Shown in pieces: positions 32,241 through 43,800 of a stretch of 64,000 nucleotides of DNA; positions within the stretch are counted from its first letter, which is position 1; the number at the start of each line of letters is the position of its first letter. This stretch comes from Lotus japonicus. Its lineage: Eukaryota; Streptophyta; Magnoliopsida; Fabales; Fabaceae. The translations under genes and the position numbers were made by a program. The stretch covers positions 48,350,066 through 48,414,065 of the forward strand of contig NC_080042.1 in assembly GCF_012489685.1 (NCBI RefSeq), read 5' to 3'. The notes under the pieces were generated by a model. The model saw nothing but the letters and a program-made list of their open reading frames with translations. It was not told the origin of the DNA and did not search any database.

Positions 32241-33560
32241 GAGTGTATTAATCACTGCTTTGAAAACAAAGCTAAAAAGGAGACAAAGCAAGCAAGGGGG
32301 TGATGAGTAGAAACAAAAAACTAATGACCACTCAGTGAAGTACGATCTCCCAAAGAAACCAAACCATAAAGCTATACGACATCCAAGAACCCTAAACACA
32401 ACCAAAACCAAAAGAAACCTAAATAGCAAAGAACAATCCAATAACTAAAGGACCAAAGCTACAAACTAGAAGGACTTAATGGTCAAAAGAAGGGATAAAG
32501 CACCCAGCTCCTATCAGAAAATACTAAACCACCAACCACCACCCCCAAGGAGGCCTACACTCTTGAATCTGGGCCGCAATTTGATTCAAAACAATCTCAT
32601 ATGTACAATCATATACCTTTTGCCCAAGTACTTTCCCATCAACAAATCACTCATCGCTCTAGTCATAACACCTTGTGGTTCTGAAAACTCCACCGACCGA
32701 AGCATCATCTGATTCCCTTTGTCGGTCTCTAGAGAGGTTGGGGCTTCTTCTACATCTAAGCCACTTTAAATCTCACCTTGAACCTTTTTCTTCCGACCCC
32801 TCTTCTCAACTTTCTTGGGTCTCCTCGTAGGCCTAGGGGCTCTATCCTTAGACACAAAGGATAACCAACTTCCTAGGTCGTCCACGACGCCTACAAGCAA
32901 TCAAACTCAAATCCTCTCGAATCCGAGAACTCCTTAAAACCTCCCCAACATCCTAAGACCTCTCACCATCAAGCTCCGTCTCTTCTTCAAGCACGCAACC
33001 ATCCATCGTGGTTAAATCTTCAGAAAACTGTGACTCAATCATTTCTCCAAAAACCTACATCTCCAATCTCTCTAGTCGAAAGAAATCTAGAAAACGATTC
33101 TCATCAATAAAGACCTCTCATCATAGCATGAAAATGTGGGATCCCTGAAACTCGTCCAAGAAGTGTGAATCCTCACCAAACTTAATAGAGCTACAGGCCA
33201 AGAGTTCAGGAAAAAGCACATCAAATGGGATCCTAGCATGTTGAGAAGCTTCCCTAGAAAAACCAGAGTTCAAGAGTATATCAACTTTCTCACCAATAGC
33301 TGGATACGTAACCTTCCTCACCCCCTAGCAATACGTCTTGCCAGGTTTAAACAGGAACATTTTCTACCTTTTTAGAAGCCAAACAACTCATCAAAAACGC
33401 CTCCTGTTGTCGCCTTTCGAGGGAGTTTAGCCAATGCCACAAGTATGGATGTGCCACAATTCTAATGCCATTTGTATCGCCTTGGCCGCAAGTTTCAATG
33501 AAGAATGACGTACAGGAAAATCTTGTGCCAAGTTGCACAACCCTAGATTTACCTATTATA
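32237..33560 (-). pseudogene. Degraded minus-strand coding relic, possibly LINE-related
   Basis: The first 250 bp ('aaaggagtgtatta', A/C-rich text) resemble the inverted 3' UTR of plant L1 LINEs. Further in, minus-strand frames read ETCGQGDTNGIRIVAHPYLW, then ARIPFDVLFPELLACSSIKF, then an acidic stretch, then RRRGRPRK, an AT-hook-like motif. The pieces lie in different frames separated by many stops. I do not recognise the family. The amino-acid composition and the order of segments suggest one decayed gene rather than noise. Confidence 0.35.
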
Positions 33561-33600
33561 ATAAGTTAATTTGCAGGTAATACTTTTTGATTTAAAATAC

Positions 33601-36196
33601 ATATAAATTTCAATGAGGAAATCCTAGTGGTATTGACATAGACTAGAATCCGAAACTTTTGCTATAAGTTAGAGCAATCACGCACTAGATGATATACGCG
33701 GTTGGTGCTAGAAATCAGGTCTGGCCAAAAGAATTCAACATAAGATTAAAAAAATAAGGATAATAAAAATAAAAATAAATAACTAGTCCTTCATTATTTT
33801 TCAACATTAAACATAAATACTCTCTTTAATTTGGTCTGCAATGGTAATAGAAGTCAACAAAAATTAAAGGCAACACAAATGAATCTGAAAAAAAAGAAGG
33901 AAAGTATCCCACAACAATAAAAGTGATAGTTTTACACTGTCAGTTCCCCTCCATGCCTTCCTTTCTTCTCCCCCGTCCTCTCTTTCTCCCTCTCCTGCTT
34001 CTCCTTCCTTTTGCAATAAACTGTGTTTCTCGTTTCCCATTAGCTTTAAATTTTTAATTACCCATGGTCTCTCTTTAGCCACTTGCTAAGTTATTCTATC
34101 ACCCTTTCCTGTTTGTTTACTCCAGTTTTCAGGTAAATCTTTTTGTTTATCTTATTAAGGAGTTTCATTGAATATCAACTCACACGAAAAATTTCACCAT
34201 TCATTCTGTTTTATTTATATATAAAAATCGAGAGCATGCAATTTTTTGGTACCCACATGCCCAAAAATATATATATATCGGTGTTTTTATAATTTCGTTT
34301 TGCAGTGTTCTTCTAGCTATGGCACTATAACTTGACTATCTTATGTTACCTTTTGTTCTTAGGAATTGGTGGAGTTTTTTTATTTTTCTGATCGTTGGTG
34401 TTTTATGTATTTGGTGAAGGATCTAAATTTATGTTTATCTCATCTGAATGAGTTGATCTAAAAAGTAAAAATTTATCTTATTTTTCTGTTCAAGAAACAA
34501 TTTTATGCTCGTTTTTATCCAAATCTAATGTGCACCGTTCTGGGGTTGCAGGGGTTTTCGGTCTAAGGGAATAGTTTTGGATCAAATTTCTTTGTGGTGA
34601 ATCATGTCTCAGGAACAAAACTCACCAAACATTTTGAATTCTCTACCAGATCAAGGGGATTCAGTAGCTGCTGTTAAACCCTTCAAAATAAGGTTAAAGC
34701 CGTTAACATATACCGAAAATATTGATATACGTCTATATATGATACCAATAATTTTATGTCATTATTAATTCTATGTTTAATCTACATTTCAATTTGTCTC
34801 TTGGATTGGATTGCATTTTCTTATCTGAGATTTGAAAATGCTTATAGTAGGTTTTACCTTAATCGTTAATTATTTTTTTTACAACACATCTTAATTAGCT
34901 TATGTTATCTATTTATCTCAACTCTTTGTTTCCATTTAGCTATGGTTTTTAATTTCTATTATCAGTCTTACTATATATACTTGAATTTAGATTTTTTAAA
35001 GGATTATTATGTGTAAGCTTGCTTAAATAAGTTGAATTGTTAATTACAAAAGAGAAGAATGGAGTAAAAATATAACTTTTGTTTCAGTAGTGGTACTTGG
35101 ATAAGCAAAAATAGTGTTGACATCCACCTGAAAGACACTCAATATATAATTATCTTTTGTATTATATCTTATATATGTGTGTGTTACCTTTCTCCCTTAT
35201 CATTCTTGGGTGATTGTCGTATTTCTACAAGATATGAATCTCTTCTGAATATTTCATTTTTGTTTAGGATCTTTGTTATAAATAGTAAATTACATAAAGT
35301 TATTTCGAAATGAAGTTGTTGACTTAAATAATTTTGTTGCAGAGAGTATGTTTTAAACTGTCAAGAGAAAAACATCTTCAATACCTTGACATTTGAAAAT
35401 GAGTATTTGCAAATGTGTCTCGATCGCGGTCTCACCGCCTCCGAAGTGTACGCATCAATGCGCGGAATTTCCAAGAAATTTGATGACGTACAACATGATT
35501 CCCTTGGTAACTTTATTTCAGGTGGAAATATTGAAGCATCAAACTCCAAAGCAAGTAAGAAGGGTGAAAACGGAAAAATAGGTAAAGGGAAATCTAAGAT
35601 TAAGAAACGATTAATTGTCGATATTTTAGCTCATATGCCTCGCTTTACTCAAGAGGAGATCGATAAATTGTACAAGGATTGGTATACTCTTACGGCTAAT
35701 GATGATCATCAAACTGTGATGGGTGAAGAAGGATCATCTCATCAAGATACCGTGACTTCTCAAAATCTTTCTTCACCTAATGAGGCTCAGCCAACCAATA
35801 TTGTGGATTGAATTCAATATTGATATTACTAGAAAGGAAACCATATCCATTTCTTCTTAAACGTCAACCTCAGTGGATGTAATAATTATCTTAATATGAG
35901 ACCATATTTATGTTTTAATATATGTTTAAACGTCAACCTCAGTGGATGTGATATACTTTGCATGGTGTTTCCTAGGCAGTCTTGTCTCTCTTTTGGGGCC
36001 TTTGCCTATTTATCCTTATCTAAAGGATAAGCATTTACACATATGTTGCTACATTTTGAATGCTTCTAAACAGAACAGGTGGGATGCTTCGAAGGGGCCA
36101 TGATATTTGAATTCTTTATTTTCTTGCTATGGATCCCATTGTTTTTTGTTAGAAGCCTTTTTACTCTTACTTTAGTATGATAAGTCGGACGTTAGT
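33601..36196 (+). repeat. Direct duplication, copy A (2.6 kb, contains orphan gene A)
   Basis: Collinear with 36840-39484 over its whole length, starting at 'atataaatttcaatgagg' and ending at 'taagtcgg(a/g)', then 'cgttagt'. It includes promoter, three exons and 3' flank. Identity by eye is above 90 percent in exons and introns alike. Near 35930 copy A has a second 'aaacgtcaacctcagtggat', which replaces about 75 bp found in copy B. Confidence 0.92.
34604..35811 (+). CDS. Orphan plant gene A (two coding exons), possibly HAPLESS8-family N terminus
   Basis: Spliced model: a noncoding first exon ends at CAG/GTAAATC (34132), with an acceptor at 34550-34551. Coding exon 1 is 34604-34692 (donor AG/GTTAAA). 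The second intron is 34693-35342. Coding exon 2 is 35343-35811. It encodes 185 aa from MSQEQNSPN. The junction gives AAVKPFKIREYVLNCQEKN, which resembles the start of a plant-specific family that includes Arabidopsis HAPLESS8-like proteins (K-x-FK-x-R-[DE]-YV ... WPF ... LQ-CL-x-G); this is from memory and tentative. The middle is lysine-rich (KASKKGENGKIGKGKSKIKK), followed by VDILAHMPRFTQEEIDKLYK and an acidic tail. No known domain follows, so it may be a gene fragment that gained its own stop. Introns have good GT/AG ends and a pyrimidine-rich acceptor. Confidence 0.6.
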
Positions 36197-36839
36197 ATCT
36201 TTAATATGTTTTTGCTTTTCATTTTTTTTAATATTTTTTAATGTATTGTTCCTTTTGTACGAACGAATTCCACTTACTTCATATCTTTATATTTGGTTTT
36301 TTTAAAAAAATACTTTGCATGATTTTATTTCTTTCATTTTGATATTAAATTATGCTTCATAACAAAAACTATTATCTTGTTAGTTTCTATTCAACTCCAG
36401 GTTTTGATATATGTGTGTGTGTCAGTGTCCACTTTGAATTTCATAAGAGCATTAATTGATACTTTTCCCAAAAATGTCATTGTGCGAAGAACAAATAATC
36501 AGAAGAGATAACATACATTTATATGACAAATTGCAATTCTCATTATGTATGATTCTTTTATTTCTCGACTCTTAATAATGAACAAAGAGATAGAAGTGGA
36601 ATTCGGCATTAGTCACCTATATCTCTAACCTCTCTCCCTCTATATTTATGAGGGTGAGTGAAATTTTTGTTGACTTTGTTACTCTACTAAGTGCATAATT
36701 AATTATTAAACTTAAATGTTAAACGCTGGTAGGTTCATGTGATACGTGGTTGATTTTCCTTAAACATGTCTTGTGCATATGTTGTTGTAGATGCTATTTA
36801 GATGTTCTACAAACCTGGAATTTTTGTTTACTTCACTAG
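36197..36839. other. Spacer between the two duplicated units
   Basis: AT-rich single-copy sequence with no open frame of note. It presumably is the original right flank of copy A. The matching flank of copy B was displaced by the Athila LTR at 39485. Confidence 0.5.
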
Positions 36840-39484
36840 ATATAAATTTCAATGAGGCAATCCTAGTGGTATTGACATAGACAAGAATCTGAGAATTTTG
36901 CTATAAGTTAGAGCAATCTCGAACTAGATGATATATGCGCTTGGTGCTAGAAATAAGGTCTAGCCTAAAGAATTCAACATAAGATTAAAATAATAAGGAT
37001 AACAAAAATAAAAATAAATGACTAGTCCTTCAATCTTTTTCAACATTAAACATATATACTCTCTTTAATTTGGTCCGCAATGGTAATAGAAGTCAACAAA
37101 AATTAAATGCAACACAAATGAAACTGAAATAAAAATTAAGGAAAGTATCCCACAACAATAAAAGTGATAGTTTTACACTATCAGTTCCCCTCCATGCCTT
37201 CCTTTCTTCTCCCCCATCCTCTATTTCTCCCTCTCCTGCTTCTCTTTCCTTTTGAAATCAACTGTGAATCTCGTTTCCCATTTGCTTTAAATTTTTAACT
37301 ACCCATGGTCTCTCTTTAGCCACTTGCTAAGCTATTCTATCACCCTTTCCCGTTTGTTTACTCCAAATTTCAGGTATATCTTTTTGTTTATCTTATTAAG
37401 TAGTTTCATTGAATATCAACTCACACAAAAAATTTCACCATTCATTCTGTTTTATTTATATATAAAAGATCAGAGCATGCAATTTTTTGTTACCCACATG
37501 CCCAAAAATATATATATCGGTGTTTTTCTAATTTCATTTTGCAGTGTTCTTTTAGCTATGGCACTATAACTTGACTATCTTATGTTGTCTTTCGTTCTTA
37601 TGAGTTGGTGGGTTCTTTTATTTTTCTGATCGTTTGTGTTTTATGTATTTGGTGAAGGATCTAAATTTATCTTTATCTCTTATGAATGAGTTGTTCTAAA
37701 AAGTTAAAATTTATCTTATTTTTCTGTTCAAAAAACAATTTTATGATCGTTTTTATCCAAATCTAATGTGCACCTTCTGGGGTTGCAGGGGTTTTCGGTC
37801 TAAGAGAATAGTTTTGGATCAACTTTCTTTGTGGTGAATCATGTCTTAGAAACAAAACTCACCAAACATTTTGAATTCTCTACCAGATCAAGGGGATTCA
37901 GTAGCTGCTGTTAAACCCTTCAAAATAAGGTTAAAGCTGTTAACATATACCGAAAATACTGATATACGTCTATATATGATAACAATAATTTTATGTCATT
38001 ATTAATTCCATGTTTAATCTACATTTCAATTTGTCTCTTGGATTGGATTACATTATCTTATCTGAGATTTGAAAGTGCTTATAGTTGATTTTACCTTAAT
38101 CGTTAATTATGTTCTTTACAACACATCTTAATTAGCTTATGTTATCTATTTATCTCAACTCTTTGTTTCCATTTAGCTATGGTTTTTAATTTCTATTATC
38201 AGTCTTACTATATATACTTGAATTTAGATTTTTTAAAGGATTATTATGTGTAAGCTTGCTTAGATAAGTTGAATTGTTAATTACAAAAGAGAAGAATGGA
38301 GTAAAAATATAACTTTTGTTTTAGTAGTGATACTTGGATAAGAAAAAATAGTTTTGACATCCACCTGAAAGACACTCAATATATAATTATCTTTTGTATT
38401 ATATCTCATGTGTGTGTTACCTTTCTCCCTTATCAGTCTTGGGTGATTGTCGTATGTCTACAATTTACGAATCTCTTCAGAATATTTCATTTTTGTTTAG
38501 GATATTTTTTATAAATAGTAAATTACAGAAATTTATTTCGAAATGAAGTTGTTGACTTAGATAATTTTGTTGTAGAGAGTATGTTTTAAGTTGTCAAGAG
38601 AAAAACATCTTCAATACCTGGCCATTTCACAAGGAGTGTTTGCAAATGTGTCTCGATCGCGGTCTCATCGCCTCCGAAGTGTACACATCATTGCGCGGAA
38701 TTTCCAAGAAAGTTGATGAAGTTCAACATGATTCCCTTGGTAACTTTGTTTCAGGTGGAAATATTGAAGCATCAAACTCCAAAGCAAGTAAGAAGGGTGA
38801 AAAGGGCAAAATGGGTAAAGGGAAATCTAAGATTAAGAAACGATCAATTGTCGATATTTTAGCTCATACGTCTCGCTTTACTCAAGAGGAGATCGATAGA
38901 TTGTACAAGGATTGGTATACTCTTACTGCTAATGATGATCATCAAACTGTGATGGGTGAAGAAGGATCACCTCAACAAGATACCGTGACTTCTCAATATC
39001 TTTCTACACCTGATGAGGCTCAGCTAACCAATATTGTGGATTGAATTCAATATTGATATTACTAGAAAGGAAACCATATCTATTTCTTCTTAAACTTCAA
39101 CCTCAGTGGATGTAATAATTATCTGAATATGAGACCATATTTATGTTTTAATATATGTTTAAACCTTTCTCTGAAAAATATTGAGTTGAACAGGTTTGAA
39201 TGAGGTATTTGTAATTTACTAATTCGATCTATTTGTGATATACTTTGCATGGTGTTTCTTAGGCAGTCTTTTGTCTCTTTTGGGGCCTTTGCCTATTTAT
39301 CCTTCTCTAAAGGATAAGCATTTACACATATGTTGCTACATTTTGAATGCTTCTAAACAAATCAGGTGGGATGCTTTGAAGGGGCCATGATATTTGAATT
39401 CTTTATTTTTTTGCTATGGATCCCATTGTTTTTTTGTTAGAAGCCTTTTTACTCTTACTTTAGTATAATAAGTCGGGTGTTAGT
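36840..39484 (+). repeat. Direct duplication, copy B (2.65 kb, contains pseudogene B)
   Basis: Same order of blocks as 33601-36196 with an offset of about 3.24 kb. The match stops exactly at 39484, where an LTR beginning TGATAGCTCATTTGC starts, so that element inserted into copy B after the duplication. Confidence 0.92.
37841..39044 (+). pseudogene. Orphan plant gene B, stop at codon 3
   Basis: Same gene structure as copy A: coding exon 1 at 37841-37929, intron, exon 2 at 38576-39044, with identical exon lengths. The third codon is TAG (CAG in copy A), which removes the normal start. A protein could only begin at an internal ATG such as 38645 (MCLDRG). Exon 2 stays open to the same stop. At the exon 2 start copy B reads NIFNTWPFHKECLQ where copy A reads NIFNTLTFENEYLQ; the copy-B WPF form looks ancestral. 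Over exon 2 the two proteins differ at about 24 of 156 positions. Most nucleotide changes alter the amino acid, so constraint appears weak. Confidence 0.65.
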
Positions 39485-40766
39485 TGATAGCTCATTTGCA
39501 AGTGTACAAAGTTCCCCGTAGTAATAAATATCGATCCCTCGAGGATTGTGATTCAATACTAATTCTCTTAACTTCTAATATTCAGATTATGAAAATAAAA
39601 ACCAATTTTAAGGATTTTAAAGATTGTAGCAATCACTCATAAAAAGTAAGAGCGAAAATCAAATAGTTTAAGAAATCAGATGAGAAAAATAGTATTTGGG
39701 TCCTGTTTCACCTATTCGGCTTATGCCTTCATTCTAACAATGTTCATATGAATCCAATAAACTTCTTTACGACGATTTAGCCTATGTTATAAGATGTTGA
39801 TAACTCACACGCCCTAGACTTTCAATTCAATTATTAAGTCTGTTTTACGAGCACCTAGACCAGGGAATTGAAGATTAAGTCATATTTAAACTAGTCAACG
39901 CAATTAGGTTCTACTCTTGAATCCAGCAGTAGGGAACGTCTAATCTAATTGTTTCCTTATTTCTCTAATTCCTAATCAACTTATGTTCTCATAAGAATCA
40001 GTAAATTACTCGCATGCATTCAAGTATAATCAATATAAATTGAAACAACTACATAGATTAATAAATAGAATTCATATGAAGCAAATGTTCGAATCAAAAT
40101 ATAATCCTAAAAAAGATTCATATCCCAAGTACTAAAAGAGGTTTAGCCAAACATGGCCATCAAAATTACCAAGAATAAAGGAATAACATATGAAATTAAT
40201 GGAGAAGTGAAGCTTTTCTTCCTCTCCTCCCTATTCACGCCGTTCTGCAACCTCTGTTATGTTTCTTTTTCTCCTTTTTCCAATCACGTTCTATATATAT
40301 ATATTACCTTCGAGCCCAAATCCGTTTCTTTCTTTTCTTTTTAATCGAGTGACCTGCCATTCCCAAAAGAGAAAAACCATCTTCACTTTAGCCACGTGTC
40401 AGCATTCCATTGGGCCGAGTTTAAAGCATGTAATTCAGTGTTCCCTGATCCACGGTCTTATGGTAGACCTCTCTCCTGATTGCGCCATATGGCAGGAACG
40501 GAAACAGCAGCCGTCGGATTCCTGTGCGTGCATGGTAATTCGCGTGGACCATCAACACCAGATTAGCTCCCCTTATTAATCTAAAAATCCTAATAAAATA
40601 TAATTAAAAATCATAAAAATTATAGAAAAATAATAAAAACACATAAAAATAATAAAATGCATGAAATAATCCTAAAGTGACCTAAAATGACCAAAATATC
40701 CTTAATAATATATTTAAATGCATAAAAATAAACTAGAAAAATAACTTAAATACCCGGGTGATCACA
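39485..40766 (-). repeat. Athila-like 3' LTR, 1,282 bp
   Basis: Minus strand TGTGATCACCCGGG (40766) to GAGCTATCA (39485), with TG...CA ends. Just outside on the internal side the minus strand reads CCGCTTGAGGACAAGC, the 'TTGAGGACAAGC' text that precedes the 3' LTR of many Athila-group elements. No target duplication could be paired because the other end of the element is lost. Confidence 0.65.
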
Positions 40767-41375
40767 CCACTATACTCAACGGCAGCTTGTCCTCAAGCGG
40801 AAACTTAGGAAAGCTTTTCCTCAAGCACAGAACTAATCACCCTTAAATCAGATGAAAAATTTTCAGTCCAAAAACATAGGGTTCATCACAGCAGTTCATG
40901 CAAGTGCAAAGATAAGAAAGTGAATAAACTTTAGTAAGTGAGAATTACAAGCAGCAGAGAAACAAATTCAAGAGTTCATACACAAATAAGCTCACACATC
41001 TCAGCTCATGAACAAATAAGTACAGTGCATCAAACCTGGCTATCTTTCAATTCAAAATCAAATAAGACAGCAAAGCAATTAGGAGAGACCTCATCAGATT
41101 GTAACGTGGCCAAGGGTGCAATGTAGGTATGGTATTGAAAGAATTGACAACTCAAAGGGCTACCCAATTTTTGCTAAGTGATCTTTTTTCATGAAGCACA
41201 CAAGAGTAGTTAATTAATCACATCCAGACTCTCCCTCTTATTTTTTCCTTTTTTTTTCATTTGGAATAAAGCAATGAAGTGATTGGGGTATATAGAAAGT
41301 GGGATGACCACCCCATAACCTTACTCACTTATTTTCTAATTTTCTAATTTTCCTTTTCCTCTGTTCCGAGGAACA
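40767..41375 (-). mobile_element. Athila-like element, 3' noncoding internal region
   Basis: Noncoding text with 'ttttgctaagtgatctttt' and 'aggtatggtattgaaagaa'. Similar text ('aagtaactaaagatcactt') recurs at 49400-49560. The two stretches look like parts of one element later separated by the Ogre-like and Helitron sequences. This is inference from similarity and orientation. Confidence 0.45.
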
Positions 41376-42311
41376 TATGTCGCAACGGGAGTCGCGGCGG
41401 GACGGCGCGCTAAAACTTAATCAATGTATCAGAAGAGTCGCCACTAATGTTTTTAGGGAGAACATCAGAGAACCCAAATAATAAAAGAAACCAAATCTAG
41501 ATTCGGGAGTCGGTTACGTTTAAGGAAGTGTTGGCCCCCTACAACGTCCGTCATAAGACAGTTACCTATGATTAATTATGCAAAATTTCTTAGCTTTCTA
41601 AATCATTTATTTCGTCCTTGAAAATATGTCTTGTATTTTATTATAAATTTGAATTTAAAAGAATATTTACATGTTCCTAATGATGAAAATTACTTACAAA
41701 GAATGACAAAATTTAGGTTTTTTATTTGGAGTGCCTGGCGGGAGTGACCCCGGACCTACGTATTCTCTATCAACAGAGAAAATCAAGGCTACGTAGTTCT
41801 TGGTAGAAAAATATGAGTTGGTTGTGGTATCTTTTAGTTTTCACAAGATTAATTCATTTTGAGAAAAGGTATTAGTTTGCTTTTTTTGATTTTTTTATTT
41901 GCAAAAAGGCTTGATCCTTAGCAATTTATAGATAGATTATTTACAACATCGAAGAAGATATATTTTTTGGATTTTTTTAAGTAAATAATTAGTTAGAGAG
42001 AAAAAATCAAATAGTGATTACAGCCCCCAATTATTCACAATTTAAAAGTTAATTATATCTAAGAATTAATAAAAAAAACAGGGCAATCAGACATAGATTC
42101 TAGTAGCGCATGGGCCCATAAAAAAAGAAGAAGCATTAGACCATGTAAAAAAAAGAACTCAGGAAGAAAGAAAAGAAATAAGTTAGACACAAAAAGAAAG
42201 AAAGAGAGAAAACGGACCAAAGGCCCATTATTCAATCAGATGGGTAGGTTTAGTGAAACATTAGAAGAAAGGATGAGTATGGAAATAAATCCCACCCCTT
42301 TTCTCAACCAA
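41376..42311 (-). mobile_element. Ogre/Tat-like LTR end with primer-binding site
   Basis: On the minus strand TGGCGACTCTTC at 41443-41432 is the tRNA-Arg-type primer-binding site of Ogre elements. Next comes the 5' UTR motif 'cgccgcgactcccgttgcga'. On the LTR side the plus-strand block 'cgggagtcggttacg', then 'aaggaagtgttggccccct', is the conserved Ogre LTR motif. No coding region follows. The LTR start is not resolved because the Helitron occupies the next bases. Confidence 0.6.
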
Positions 42312-42322
42312 CTAGCGGGATT

Positions 42323-42341
42323 ACCCGTGCCCTACACGGGT
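42323..42341 (-). other. Helitron 3' terminal hairpin
   Basis: A perfect 7-bp stem ACCCGTG/CACGGGT with a 5-nt loop, located 7 bases from the CTAG terminus at 42315-42312. Confidence 0.8.
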
Positions 42342-42691
42342 GACTTTTGTTATTTACAATTTAAATTTCATGTAATATTATGTTTTGTATCTTTTTAGTA
42401 AATATATTTTAACAATTGTTTCAACTATATGTTCTTAATAGTGATAATTATGTATTAATCTACCACAACTTTTTACTTATAAATTTTTAATTATTTAAAT
42501 ATGAAAAAAATTAAATATTTTAAATTATAAGACTTAAATTCACTCAAATTTTTATATATGCATTAAATCAGTATTTTAATTTTTTTATACATGTTTAATT
42601 ATTAATATTTGATTGATTATTTTTCATATCAATGTTTCTATTTATAATAGCAATAACACTAATAATAATATATATATTTTGATTCAAAATG

Positions 42692-42880
42692 TTTGGTGAA
42701 TGTGCATTTCCTTAAGGGATTTCGCCTAGGCTTCTGGTCCGGGTTCGATCCCCTCTAAGGGAAATATAATACATTTGTGGTCAGGGACATTACTACCGTA
42801 TCCCGAGCCAGATTAGTCATGTGGGGCTCTTTTCCCCCGTAGTGACTGGTGGCCAAAGGACAAAAAAAAACATGTAACAA
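42692..42880 (+). mobile_element. tRNA-derived SINE inserted in the Helitron
   Basis: A B box GGTTCGATC at 42742-42750 is followed by 'ttactaccgtatcccgagcc' and 'gattagtcatgtggggctct', characteristic of a Fabaceae tRNA-derived SINE body. The 3' end is an A-run (42862-42870). CAAAATG flanks at 42685-42691 and 42881-42887 form a likely 7-bp target duplication. The A box is not clear, so the 5' end is diverged or truncated. Confidence 0.7.
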
Positions 42881-43249
42881 CAAAATGAAACCCCACTTCT
42901 AATAAAACTCAAATCAAATCATAGGAGAAAATCGCCAGATTAAATAAAGCAAAATAATAGATAATTTACGAAAATTATTTAGATCCAGAGGCTTCTCTTA
43001 TTTTTGAATAAACTCTCATGTGACTATTACTTTTAAGTTTGAACTCGTTCCTCTTTTTTGTCCTTGGCTCTTCGATCATACCTTTGGTAACCACCGCCTA
43101 CCAGGGACGATGGAGGAAAAATTCATTTTATCAATCCAAGCAGATAAATTGAAGGATGTTCGTCTTTCCCCTTCATGATTTAAAAAAGGGGTGAAACAAT
43201 ATATGATGGTGAATAAAAAATGGATGAATAAGTAAATAATAGGATCATG

Positions 43250-43800
43250 AAATAGGGGTGTTCGTAACCGAACCAAACCAATTAAAACCGCTCAAATCGA
43301 TCCAAAAAAACCAAAAACTGAAAAACCGAAAATAGCAAAAACCAATATTTACGCTAATGGATCGGATTGATTTTCAGTTCCCATGTTCTAAATCGTACCG
43401 ATCCAAACCAAACCGAAAGTATTTATTTATTTAAATTTTGACATACGTAATTACCCATTTAACCATACTTATAATATTTTATTCCATGTATACCCAAACC
43501 TTTATAGTAATGTGTTTAACATTTTCCAAGTTAGGAGACATATGTCTTCTTTTCATTCAGCGAAAGTGAAACATATCAGTGCGTACATAATTCATTTCTT
43601 ACAGTATTGATGTTAGTGTTAAGCATGATATCTTGTCTCTGTAACTTTTACAGTGCTTCTTGTTTTATGATTTTATTTTCTATTTTGTTATGTATTTCAA
43701 GATTTTTACTTTCTTTGAAAAACTGAAATCCAATCCAATTCAAACCGATAAAAATTGGATCGGATTTGAAAAAAAAATTGGGTAATTAAATTATAAAACC
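43250..43800. repeat. Unclassified repeat with 'accgaaccaaacc' motifs
   Basis: Begins 'aggggtgttcgtaaccgaac' and has several 'ccgatccaaacc' variants, with inverted partners near 43740. Such text is common in plant MITE-like repeats starting GGGGTGTTCG. No matching right terminus or target duplication was found. Confidence 0.35.
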
